Assembly: GCA_963719005.1 (NCBI GenBank)
Contig: CAVRAR010000008.1
Location: forward strand, 1 to 64,000
Direction of reading: 5' to 3'
From: G963675935 sp963719005
GTDB lineage: Bacteria > Planctomycetota > Planctomycetia > Pirellulales > Thermoguttaceae
Length of the DNA: 64,000 nt
Shown here piece by piece: positions 36,165 through 43,595 of this stretch. The translations under genes were made by a program, and so were the position numbers. The stretch's first letter is position 1. The number at the start of each line of letters is the position of its first letter. The notes below the pieces were generated by a model that was not told the origin of the DNA, searched no databases, and saw only the letters and a program-made list of their open reading frames with translations.

Positions 36165-37508
36165 ATGACGATGCGAAAACAACCTCGCCTGGAGCCCAAT
36201 CAGATGAACAAGGACCGTCTCTTGCAGCGATTTCTGCGTTACGTCGCGATCGACACGATGGCCCAGCCCGACGCCAAAGGCTATCCCAGTTCGGCGGGGC
36301 AGATTGAGTTGGGCCGTTTGCTGGCCGAGGACCTTGTCGCCCTGGGGGTTGCCGACGCCCGGCAAAATCAACATGGAATCGTGATGGGGACAATTCCAGG
36401 GGAAAGGGGGACAGGCCCCCTTTCCCGGAACGGCCCGGAGGGTGCTTCGCACAAAGGGGGCCTGTCCCCCTTTCCTCCAACCATTGCCCTCTGTTCTCAT
36501 CTCGATACCTCGCCCGAAACTTCCGGCGCCAACATCCGTCCGCAAGTGATCGAGGGCTACGGCGGCGGCGACATCGTCCTGCCCGGCGACAAGAGCCGCG
36601 TGATCCGCGTGGCCGACAACCCCGAGTTGGATGCACTCCGCGGCCGAACGCTGATAACCTCCAACGGCACCACCCTGCTCGGGGCCGACGACAAGGCCGG
36701 GGTGGCGATCATCGTGGAGACGGCCGCCTGGTTGATCGAGCATCCCGAAATCGCCCACGGGCCGGTGCGCATCTGCTTTACCTGCGACGAGGAGATCGGT
36801 CACGGCGTCGATAAGCTCGACTTGCAGGAGATCGGTGCGGCGGCATGTTATACGCTCGACGGCCACGGCAGCGGCGAAATCGACGTCGAGACGTTTTCGG
36901 CCGACCAGGCCGTGGTGACGGTCCACGGCGTGAACATCCACCCGTCGATCGCCAAGGGACGCATGACGAACGCCGTACGCGTCGCCGCCGAGTTTGTGGC
37001 ACGACTGCCTCGCGCCACCCTCTCGCCCGAAACGACCGATGGCCGCCAGGGCTTCTTGCATCCCTACGAAGTCGGCGGCGGCGTGGCCGAAGTGAAGATC
37101 AAGATTCTGCTCCGCGACTTCGACGCAAAGGAGCTCGATCATCTCGCCGATCGGCTGCGACAGGCTGCGGAGGCGACCATGGACGACTTCCCGACCGCGA
37201 AGGTCCGCGTGGCCATCGAGCGGCAGTATCGCAACATGGCCGACGGGCTGCTGCGCGAGCCCCGTGCCGTCGCCTATGCCGAGGAAGCCTTGCGGCAGCT
37301 TGGCCGAACGGGTGAGAGGACGATTGTTCGCGGCGGCACCGACGGCTCGCGTCTGACCGAGCTTGGCCTGCCCACCCCCAATCTCTCCTGCGGCGGCCAC
37401 AACCCCCATTCGCCGCTGGAATGGGCATGCTTGGACGAGATGGTCGAGTCGGTCGAATGGCTGGTGGCGCTGGCGGAGGTGTGGGGGAAGGATAAAGGGC
37501 AAGCGTGA
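36165..37508 (+). CDS. pepT: Peptidase T-like metallo-aminopeptidase (M20)
   Basis: A 447-aa M20B peptidase that removes the N-terminal residue of tripeptides in the cytoplasm, using two zinc ions. Visible metal ligands: H in CSHLDTSPE (about residue 111), D in GADDKAG (about 174), E-E in CDEEIGHG (about 207), D in YTLDGHG (about 228), H in GGHNPHSP (about 411). The start at 36165 has GGGAG upstream; MNKDRLLQRFL at 36204 fits family N-termini better and also has GGAG. Odd: 25 residues (about 79-103, RGTGPLSRNGPEGASHKGGL) between the family motifs ATIPG and PTIALCSHLDT are encoded by a palindromic repeat in frame. The insert lies in a loop before the first metal ligand. Confidence 0.85.
   Translation: MTMRKQPRLEPNQMNKDRLLQRFLRYVAIDTMAQPDAKGYPSSAGQIELGRLLAEDLVALGVADARQNQHGIVMGTIPGERGTGPLSRNGPEGASHKGGLSPFPPTIALCSHLDTSPETSGANIRPQVIEGYGGGDIVLPGDKSRVIRVADNPELDALRGRTLITSNGTTLLGADDKAGVAIIVETAAWLIEHPEIAHGPVRICFTCDEEIGHGVDKLDLQEIGAAACYTLDGHGSGEIDVETFSADQAVVTVHGVNIHPSIAKGRMTNAVRVAAEFVARLPRATLSPETTDGRQGFLHPYEVGGGVAEVKIKILLRDFDAKELDHLADRLRQAAEATMDDFPTAKVRVAIERQYRNMADGLLREPRAVAYAEEALRQLGRTGERTIVRGGTDGSRLTELGLPTPNLSCGGHNPHSPLEWACLDEMVESVEWLVALAEVWGKDKGQA
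36401..36475. repeat. In-frame palindromic element inside pepT (GGGGACAG family)
   Basis: Perfect 23-base arms (36401-36423 and 36453-36475) enclose a 29-base loop that is the reverse complement of the loop in the pheT and FHA-downstream copies (TGCGAAGCACCC core). At 75 bp it adds exactly 25 codons. Confidence 0.85.
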
Positions 37509-37515
37509 GACGAGG

Positions 37516-37574
37516 CGGAAGGGGACTGTCCCAATTTTCGTGTCAGCGAAAAAGGGACTGTCCCTTTTGCCACG
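37516..37574. repeat. Palindromic repeat downstream of pepT
   Basis: GGGGACTGTCCCAATTTTCG is followed by a short loop and CGAAAAAGGGACTGTCCC. It shares the GGGGAC tip with the pepT, pheT and 51474 elements but has a different loop. Confidence 0.65.
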
Positions 37575-37692
37575 ACCGACGGGAGTTATGAGTCCCATTC
37601 GTCTCATAACTCCTATTCAGCGACGCCACCGCACCCCCCTATTGGCGAAGATTCTTCCTCGGTTTCCCCCTTTGCGCCCCCGGCAAACCTGT

Positions 37693-37698
37693 TACAAT
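37693..37698 (+). promoter_or_regulatory. Possible -10 box upstream of rpmI
   Basis: TACAAT at 37693-37698 lies 55 bases before rpmI. The matching -35 region (TTTGCG at 37671) is poor, so this is a weak call. Confidence 0.3.
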
Positions 37699-37753
37699 GA
37701 CAAGTCTATCTGCCCAGAGCCGAGTCGGACTATTGAAAGCGTGGTAGCGAATC

Positions 37754-37957
37754 ATGCCTAAAATGAAGACCCATAAGGGGACGAAAAAACGTTTCCGGCT
37801 GACCGCCAAGGGGAAGGTCAAACACCGCAGCGCCGGCACCAGCCACTTGGCCTCGCGGATGAGCCACAAACGCAAGCGAAACCTCCGCCGCACCGATACC
37901 GTCCAGGAAGTCGAGTGCGCGAAGATTCGCATCGTCCTCGGAAAACATAGCAGTTAA
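37754..37957 (+). CDS. rpmI: 50S ribosomal protein L35
   Basis: A 67-aa highly basic ribosomal protein with the family hallmark start MPKMKTHKGTKKRFRLTAKG and SHLASRMSHKRKRNLR. The length is normal for L35. It is the first gene of the rpmI-rplT-pheS-pheT group here; infC is not upstream, where pepT is found instead. Confidence 0.97.
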   Translation: MPKMKTHKGTKKRFRLTAKGKVKHRSAGTSHLASRMSHKRKRNLRRTDTVQEVECAKIRIVLGKHSS

Positions 37958-37963
37958 CGTGTT

Positions 37964-38016
37964 TTGTGGTGCAGGCGTCTCGCCTGCCCAAAGCAGGCGA
38001 GACGCCTGCACCACAA
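37964..38016. repeat. Perfect palindromic repeat between rpmI and rplT
   Basis: Two perfect 24-base arms (37964-37987 and 37993-38016, starting TTGTGGTGCAGGCGTCTCGC) with a 5-base loop. A member of the same family lies in frame at 47785-47836. As RNA it could slow or end transcription between the two ribosomal genes. Confidence 0.85.
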
Positions 38017-38099
38017 CTATACCAGCGGAACGGGCTGGCAAAAAACGCTTCTCGACGCAGAGAAGGGCCTGGCTTCCGCATAGACCTGAGGTTTTTTCG

Positions 38100-38457
38100 A
38101 TGAGAACCACGAAGGGCGCTGCCCGAAATCGGGCCAAGAATCGCCTGTTCAAGAAGGCGAAGGGATATGTCGGCGGCCGTCGCCGCCTGTTGCGCACCGC
38201 CAAGGAGAACCTCGTCCGCGCCGGCGTCTACGCCTATCGCGACCGCCACAACCGCAAGCGCGATTTCCGCCGGCTGTGGATCGTGCGGATCAACGCCGCC
38301 GTCCGCGCGCTCGGCCTGCGCTACAGCGAGTTCATCGCCGGCCTGCTGAAGGCCAATATCGAGCTGGACCGCAAGGTTCTGGCCGACATGGCCGTGGCCG
38401 ATCCCGAGGGCTTCGACCGCGGTCGTGGAACTGGTCAAAAAGGCCAATTCCAAGTAG
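38100..38457 (+). CDS. rplT: 50S ribosomal protein L20 (one-base frame break)
   Basis: About 118 aa. It begins MRTTKGAARNRAKNRLFKKA and contains GYVGGRRRLLRTAKE, YAYRDRHNRKRDFR and LWIVRINAAVRALG, all typical of L20, which binds 23S rRNA early in assembly. Near 38420 one extra base (GACCGCGGTCGTGG) shifts the frame; corrected, the end reads DRVVELVKKANSK with a stop at 38455, the usual L20 tail. Uncorrected, the frame would run on into a repeat. Because L20 is required for growth, the extra base is probably a sequence error. Confidence 0.93.
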
Positions 38458-38479
38458 AACAAGCGAAACGTGGAGGGGT

Positions 38480-38551
38480 CCACGAAGAACACGAAGGACA
38501 CGAAGAAGAGACAACATATTTATTCCTTCGTGTTCTTCGCGTCTTTCGTGG
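38480..38551. repeat. Palindromic repeat (CCACGAAGAACACGAAG type)
   Basis: CCACGAAGAACACGAAGGAC at 38480 is mirrored by TTCGTGTTCTTCGCGTCTTT at 38527 onward, with a short AT-rich centre. It lies between rplT and pheS. Confidence 0.75.
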
Positions 38552-38589
38552 ATTCCTCCCGCGTTGCTGATTTTCTCGCTCCCGCTGCC

Positions 38590-39693
38590 ATGGCTCTAGC
38601 CGACTATCTGGCGGAATTGGACTCGCTGGCCCGTGAAGCGGCGGCCGCGTTCGGCGCCGCGGGCGATGCCGCCGCGCTCGAAGAGACGAGGGTTCAATTC
38701 CTCGGCGCGAAAAACGGCCGCATCAAGGCGGTCGCAAAAGGGTCTCGGCTCGGTCGATAAGGCCGACAAGCCCGCCGCCGGAAAGCGCTTCAACGAGGTC
38801 AAGCAGGCGATCGAGGCGGCGCACGAGTCGGCCGTCGAACGGCTGGTCAAGGTCGCCGGCCCGGCCGCCGACGCCCGGCGATCCGATCCCACGGTGCCCG
38901 GCGTTCGGCTGCGTCTTGGCCGGCTGCATCCGGTGACGCAGACGATCGACGAGCTGAAGGAGATCATGGGCCGACTGGGGTTCACCGCGGTCGACGGGCC
39001 CGGAGGTCGAAGACCCTTGGCACAATTTCGAGGCCCTGAACATCCCCGCCGCGCATCCCGCCCGCGATCCGCTGGAGAATTTCTACCTCGGCGTGGCGAC
39101 GAAGACGGGGAGACCGGGAGACAAGGAGACGGGGAGACAAGGAGACGCCGCGCCATCGGCTGTCTCCCAGTCTCCCCCTCTCCCAATCTCCCCCTCTTCT
39201 TTCCTGCTGCGCAGCCAAACCAGCACGGTGCAGATTCGCGTGATGGAGCGAACGCAGCCGCCGGTGCGGATCATCTCGTGCGGCCGGGTCTATCGCCCCG
39301 ACACGGCCGACGCCACGCACTACCCGATGTTCCATCAGATCGAGGGCTTGCTGGTCGATCGCGGCGTGACGATGGCCGATTTGAAGAGCATGTTGCGGCT
39401 TTTCGCCCGCAGCGCGTTCGATCCCGACGTCCACATCCGTTTTCGCCCTTCGTTCTTCCCGTTCACCGAGCCGAGCGTCGAGGTCGACATGAGTTGGCAT
39501 GAGGGCTGGATCGAGATGGGCGGGGCGGGCATGGTCGATCCCAACGTCCTCCGCGCCGTCGGCTACGACCCCGAGAAGTACACCGGTTTCGCCTTCGGCC
39601 TCGGCATCGAGCCGCATCTGCGCCCGCCGCCACGGCATCGCCGACATCCGCGAGTTGTATAAGAACGACGTGAGGTTTTTGCATCAGTTTTAG
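38590..39693 (+). CDS. pheS: Phenylalanine-tRNA ligase alpha subunit (three frame breaks, in-frame repeat)
   Basis: The alpha subunit charges tRNA-Phe together with PheT. Read in three shifts it gives about 366 aa: MALADYLAELDSLAREA, then KGLGSVDKADKPAAGKRFNE, EVEDPWHNFEALNIPAAHPA (motif region), SQTSTVQIRVME, MFHQIEGL, FRPSFFPFTEPSVEVD (motif 2) and GLGIERICARRHGIADIRE (motif 3). Each break, at about 38745, 39003 and 39620, is one extra base in a short G or C run, so all look like sequence errors. Odd: about 35 residues (KTGRPGDKETGRQGDAAPSA onward) before SQTSTVQI come from an in-frame palindromic repeat. The ATG at 38590 is the family start. Confidence 0.9.
39107..39198. repeat. In-frame palindromic repeat inside pheS (GGGGAGAC family)
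   Basis: GGGGAGACCGGGAGACAAGG and its direct copies are mirrored by TGTCTCCCAGTCTCCCCCTC further on. It codes for a Gly/Lys/Pro/Ser-rich insertion between ENFYL and LLRSQTS of PheS. Confidence 0.75.
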
Positions 39694-39696
39694 AGA

Positions 39697-39733
39697 GGGG
39701 TCAGGGATTGGGGATTGGGGATTAGGGATTAGA
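39697..39733. repeat. GGGATTGGGGATT repeat, left border of the pheS-pheT insertion
   Basis: Runs of GGGATTGGGGATTAGGGATT just after the pheS stop. The complementary form (CTAATCCCTAATCCCCAATC) lies at 41347-41377 just before pheT, so the 1.6 kb block between is bracketed by an inverted pair. Confidence 0.7.
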
Positions 39734-39852
39734 GGAGCGGGTGATGGACGGGAAGAACTTCCGCGACCTGAGGGTGTTGGTAGCCGGAAACGGACAGGAA
39801 AAGCGGAGAAGGGACATTGGGCCTCGGATTGGCTATAGGTGGCGTCCTGGCA

Positions 39853-39957
39853 GGGCCGTTTACGGCCCTTGTCCGCCGAAGGCGGTTTAGGCCCGGCGTT
39901 TACGCCGGGTTTGCGAGGTCACGACACGATTGAGGTGTCAGGCCCGTTCACGGGCCT
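39853..39957. repeat. REP-like hairpin cluster upstream of the transposase
   Basis: Four short palindromes in a row: GGGCCGTTTACGGCCC (39853), CCGCCGAAGGCGG (39873), CCCGGCGTTTACGCCGGG (39892) and AGGCCCGTTCACGGGCCT (39940). The GTTTAC/GTTCAC centre is shared with the downstream cluster. Confidence 0.75.
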
Positions 39958-39981
39958 CCTGCGTGTGTTGAGGATGATCCG

Positions 39982-40437
39982 ATGGCACACAATTACTACA
40001 GTGAAATCAATCTGCACCTCACGTGGCACACCAAAGACAGCCTGCCGCTCCTGACGCCGACTGTCGAGCCGCTCGTGCATCGCTACATCAAGCAGCGACT
40101 GGTCAGTGAGAAAGGCGTATACATCCACGAGATTGGCGGCATCGAAACGCACATTCATCTGGTTGTTTCAGTTCCTCCGACGATCACCGTAAGCGAATGG
40201 ATCGGCCAATTGAAAGGAGCGTCGGCCCACGAGGTAAATCAGCGGCTTGGCGTCTGCAACAAAACGCTCCAGTGACAAAGCGGCTACGGCGTAGTCAGTT
40301 TTGGAACCGGCGATTTGGAGTGGGTGAAGGCATACGTTCGCGATCAGCGAAAACATCACGCGGAGGGCAAGACGTTCGATCGTTTGGAACGATTTACGAC
40401 GATCGACGACGAGCAGGACGCCCGTAAACGGGCGTGA
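39982..40437 (+). pseudogene. REP-associated tyrosine transposase (RAYT, IS200-like Y1), nonsense mutation
   Basis: A Y1 single-strand transposase of about 151 codons. It shows the HUH metal-binding motif (GIETHIHLVVSVPP) and the catalytic Tyr region VKAYVRDQRKHH. A TGA at 40273-40275 interrupts the same frame: before it is KTLQ, after it QSGYGVVSFGTGD. Relatives have Trp here (WQSGYGAFS), so a single TGG to TGA change explains it. The 3' end of the frame overlaps an ACGCCCGTAAACGGGCGT hairpin. RAYTs move REP hairpins, and this gene sits between two REP clusters. Confidence 0.8.
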
Positions 40438-40543
40438 CAATCCCGAATGGAGAGAAAGAACAACGGAGGGGAGACCGCCAGCCCAACCCGTGCTAAAGCA
40501 CGGGCCTAAACCGCCTGCGGCGGAAAATGCCCGTAAACGGGCA
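40418..40543. repeat. REP-like hairpin cluster downstream of the transposase
   Basis: ACGCCCGTAAACGGGCGT (40418), CCCGTGCTAAAGCACGGG (40487), CCGCCTGCGGCGG (40511) and TGCCCGTAAACGGGCA (40528). The same GTTTAC/GTAAAC core occurs upstream of the transposase, in mirror orientation. Confidence 0.75.
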
Positions 40544-40608
40544 TACACGCCTCCGCAACATCGCCATCTGGCAAAATGAAGGTCGTATCGTCGTTTGGAG
40601 TCGCGAAG

Positions 40609-41337
40609 ATGGTAACGAAGGCGCACATTCTCCAAGAAATCAAACGAACCGCCGAAGCAAACGGCGGAAAACCACTCGGACGTGACAGGTTCAAGTCTGA
40701 GACCGGAATCACAGAATCTGACTGGACGGGGATACACTGGATTCGTTGGAGCGACGCCATCCGTGAGGCGGGTTACGTCCCCAACGAACGTTCAAGGCCC
40801 GTTGACATTGCAACAGCTTTGGACAAATATGCCGGGCTTGTACAAGAGTTGGGACATCTTCCCGTACAAGCTGAGCTGAGATTCAAGTGTCGTAGCGATT
40901 GCACGTTCCCAAATCACAACACGTTTTTCCGGCGGTTTGGCACAAAGTTGGAACTCGTCGAAAACCTTGCCCAGTATTGCCGAAGTCATGCCGCTTACGA
41001 CAACGTCGTTCCCCTCTGCGAAGAATATGTGTCCCAGACTCAGCAAGCATCCGCTAAACAGGCTGAGTATCCGGAAGAAGAGATCGGCTTTGTCTACCTC
41101 ATCAAATCAGGCCGGTTCTACAAGATTGGCAGAGCCAGAGACGCTGATTACAGAGTAGGCGCAATTAGGCTGCAACTCCCGGAAAAGGCGAAAAGGATTC
41201 ACGAAATCCGAACGGACGATCCCAGCGGTATTGAGGCATACTGGCACAAACGATTCGAGGCGAAGCGAAAGAACGGCGAGTGGTTTGAACTCGATGCGAA
41301 AGACGTTGTGGCGTTCAAACGGCGCAAATTCCAGTGA
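40609..41337 (+). CDS. GIY-YIG nuclease-superfamily protein (T5orf172/Mug113-like)
   Basis: About 242 aa. The N-terminal half has two similar helical DNA-binding-like repeats (GGKPLGRDRFKSETGI and LGHLPVQAELRFKC). The C-terminal half is a GIY-YIG fold: GFVYLIKSGRFYKIGRARD (about residue 160 on), the Arg of VGAIRLQLP, and the Glu of DPSGIEAYWHKRF, then KNGEWFELDAKDV. The ATG at 40609 (MVTKAHILQEIKRTAE) has TTGGAG upstream and fits better than 40576. Codon use is more AT-rich than in the neighbouring genes, suggesting transfer. It splits pheS from pheT together with the RAYT. Confidence 0.75.
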   Translation: MVTKAHILQEIKRTAEANGGKPLGRDRFKSETGITESDWTGIHWIRWSDAIREAGYVPNERSRPVDIATALDKYAGLVQELGHLPVQAELRFKCRSDCTFPNHNTFFRRFGTKLELVENLAQYCRSHAAYDNVVPLCEEYVSQTQQASAKQAEYPEEEIGFVYLIKSGRFYKIGRARDADYRVGAIRLQLPEKAKRIHEIRTDDPSGIEAYWHKRFEAKRKNGEWFELDAKDVVAFKRRKFQ

Positions 41338-41346
41338 GGCCCCTTT

Positions 41347-41377
41347 CTAATCCCTAATCCCCAATCCCTAATCCCTC
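41347..41377. repeat. CTAATCCC repeat abutting the pheT start
   Basis: Direct units CTAATCCCTAATCCCCAATC end exactly at the pheT ATG. It is the inverted partner of 39697-39733. Confidence 0.7.
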
Positions 41378-43509
41378 ATGCTAGTCTCCTGGAATTGGCT
41401 GAAACAGTACGTGCCGCTTACCATGTCGGCCGCGGAGCTCGAGCGGCGGCTGATGATGGCGGGGCTGAACCATGAGAGCACCGCGGAAGTCGGCGGCGAT
41501 CTGGCCATCGATTTGGAGGTCACCAGCAACCGGCCCGACTGCCTGGGCCATATCGGCATCGCCCGCGAGGTCGCGGTTCTGTGGGGGAGCGATTTGACGC
41601 TCCCCGCCGCACAACCGCCCGAAGGCAAAACGCCCGTCGATAAGCTGGTCAAGGTGCGGATCGACTGCCCTGATCTCTGCCTGCGTTACACGGCGCGGGT
41701 AGTTTGCGGCGTGAAGATCGGGCCGAGCCCCAAGGCGATCGTTCGCCGGCTGGAGACGGTCGGCATCACGCCGATCAACAACGTCGTCGATATCAGCAAC
41801 TACGTGTTGATGGAATGCGGCCAGCCGCTGCACACGTTCGATTTCGCCAAGCTGGAAGGAAAAACGGGGACAGCCCCCGTTTGTGCGAAGCACCCGGAGG
41901 GCCGCTCTGCGGCAAACGGGGACTGTCCCCCTTTTTCCGGGGCGGAGATCATCGTTCGCCGCCCGCTGCCCGGCGAGGTGATCGAGGCGATCGACCACAA
42001 GACTTACGTCCTCGATCCCGAGATGTGCATGATCTGCGACGCCCGGCGTCCGGTGGCCATCGGCGGCGTGATGGGCGGGGCGCAGACGGAGATTTCGCCC
42101 GCCACCCACGACGTGTTGGTCGAGGCGGCCGAGTTCGATCCGGTTTCGATCCGCAACACCGCCCGGCAGCTTAACCTGCACAGCGATTCGTCGTACCGCT
42201 TCGAGCGGCAGATCGATCCCGAGGGGCTCGATTGGGCCAGCCGCCGCTGCTGCGAGTTGATCCTGGAACTCGCCGGCGGCGAATTGGCGGCCGGAGTGAT
42301 CGACGTCGGCCAGCCCCCGCCGGCCCGCGAGCCGATCGTGCTGCGGCTCTCGCAGATCGAGCGGATCCTCGGCATCCCGGTGCTCGACCGCCGCGTGCGC
42401 GAAATCCTGATGGCGTTGGGCAACGAAGTCTCTCATCCCGAGTCTTTCCTCCCGCCGCCGTCCGTTCCGATCCCTCAGCCCACGTCGATCACTGTCGTTC
42501 CGCCGAGTTGGCGGCGCGACTTGACCCGCGAGATCGATCTGATCGAAGAGGTCGGGCGAATCCACGGATACGACGCGATCCCGGAAGACGTCAGCGTGCC
42601 GATGGTTCCATCGGCCCGCCGGCGCGACGATCGGGTGTTCGAGCGGATTCGCCGCGTGCTGACGGCCGCCGGCTTCGACGAAGCCTTGACCCTCAGCGTG
42701 GTCGATGCGCAGGCCTCCGCGTCGATGAGCCCTTGGACCGACGCCGAGCCGCTGCGGAGCCTGATGCCGGTCATCCGCGGCGCCGATTGTCTGCGCCGCA
42801 GCCTCGTGCCGAGCCTGCTGGCCGCGCGGCGAACGAACGAGTCGCTGGCCAATGCGGAGATCGAGTTGTTCGAGATCGCCAAGGTTTATCTGCCGCGGGG
42901 CGACGACTTGCCGCACGAAGACGTCATGCTGGCCATCACCAGCGGCCGCGACTATCTCGGCCGTCAAGGGCGTGATCGAGACGATTCTCGCCGATCTGAA
43001 GGTCGCCGTTCCGCTGGCGGCCGACGACGCCGCCCTGGCGATTCTCGATCCGGCGGCCTCCTGCCGGCTGCAATTGGGCGGCGAAATGTTCGGCTACGTC
43101 GGCCGGCTGACTCACGAGGCGATGCGTCAGTTCGATCTTCGCGGGCCGGCCGTCGTGGCCGAAATCCGCTTGGCGCCGCTGGTCGAGGAGGCCGATCTGG
43201 TGCCGCGATGCGTTCCGCCAGTCGCCCTATCCGGCGGTCGCGCGCGACTTGAACCTGGTGGTGGACGAATCGGTTCGCTGGGCCGACGTTGCCGCAACGG
43301 TGCGCGAGCACGGCGGCCCCGGTTTCGAGTCGCTCGATTACCGCGACACGTACCGCGACGCGAAGCGGCTCGGCGACAAGAAGAGCCTCCTGTTCTCGAT
43401 CGCCCTGCGCTCGCCCGACGGCACGCTAACCAGCCAACAGGCCGACGAAGTCCGCGACCGCATCGTCGCCGCGTGCAAGGCGAAGCACGGGGCGGAGTTG
43501 AGAGTGTGA
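41378..43509 (+). CDS. pheT: Phenylalanine-tRNA ligase beta subunit (two frame breaks, in-frame repeat)
   Basis: About 709 aa when two extra bases (near 42960 in GGCCGTCAAGG and near 43220) are corrected; the end is then FGYVGRLTHEAMRQFDLRGP and DLNLVVDESVRW to KHGAELRV, the normal anticodon-binding-like tail. Other marks: VTSNRPDCLGHIGIAREVAV, GVMGGAQTEIS, LHSDSSYRFERQIDPEGLDW. The N-terminal EMAP-type tRNA-binding domain of many PheT proteins is absent: MLVSWNWLKQYVPLTMSAAE runs straight into the next domain. Odd: an in-frame palindrome adds 27 residues (KTGTAPVCAKHPEGRSAANG) between DFAKLEG and AEIIVRRPLPGE. The start has no Shine-Dalgarno site; a repeat abuts it. Confidence 0.92.
41858..41938. 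repeat. In-frame palindromic element inside pheT (GGGGACAG family)
   Basis: Arms of 25 bases (41858-41882 and 41914-41938, 23 of 25 complementary) enclose a loop beginning GTGCGAAGCACCCGGAGGG. At 81 bp it adds 27 codons. The loop matches that of the pepT and 51474 copies while the arms differ. Confidence 0.85.
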
Positions 43510-43510
43510 A

Positions 43511-43593
43511 AGGAGGGATCAGGGATCAGAGGTCAGAGATTCGATTCCTGCCCTGATCCCTGGCCCCTGGCCCCTGACCCCTGGCCCCTTCCT
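43511..43593. repeat. Palindromic repeat abutting the next start codon
   Basis: GGAGGGATCAGGGATCAGAG is mirrored by CTGATCCCTGGCCCCTGGCC and further CCCCTGACC units. The pyrimidine-rich arm ends at the ATG of the next gene. Confidence 0.7.
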
Positions 43594-43595
43594 CC

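Noticed and set aside
38457..38570. A longer L20 protein ending in KRGGVHEEHEGHEEE
   Set aside because: This tail is the translation of a palindromic repeat after a one-base frame error; the corrected frame gives the normal L20 end.
40273..40275. UGA read as Trp in the RAYT gene
   Set aside because: UGA is used as a normal stop elsewhere in the window (for example the antitoxin and toxin genes), so reassignment is unlikely.
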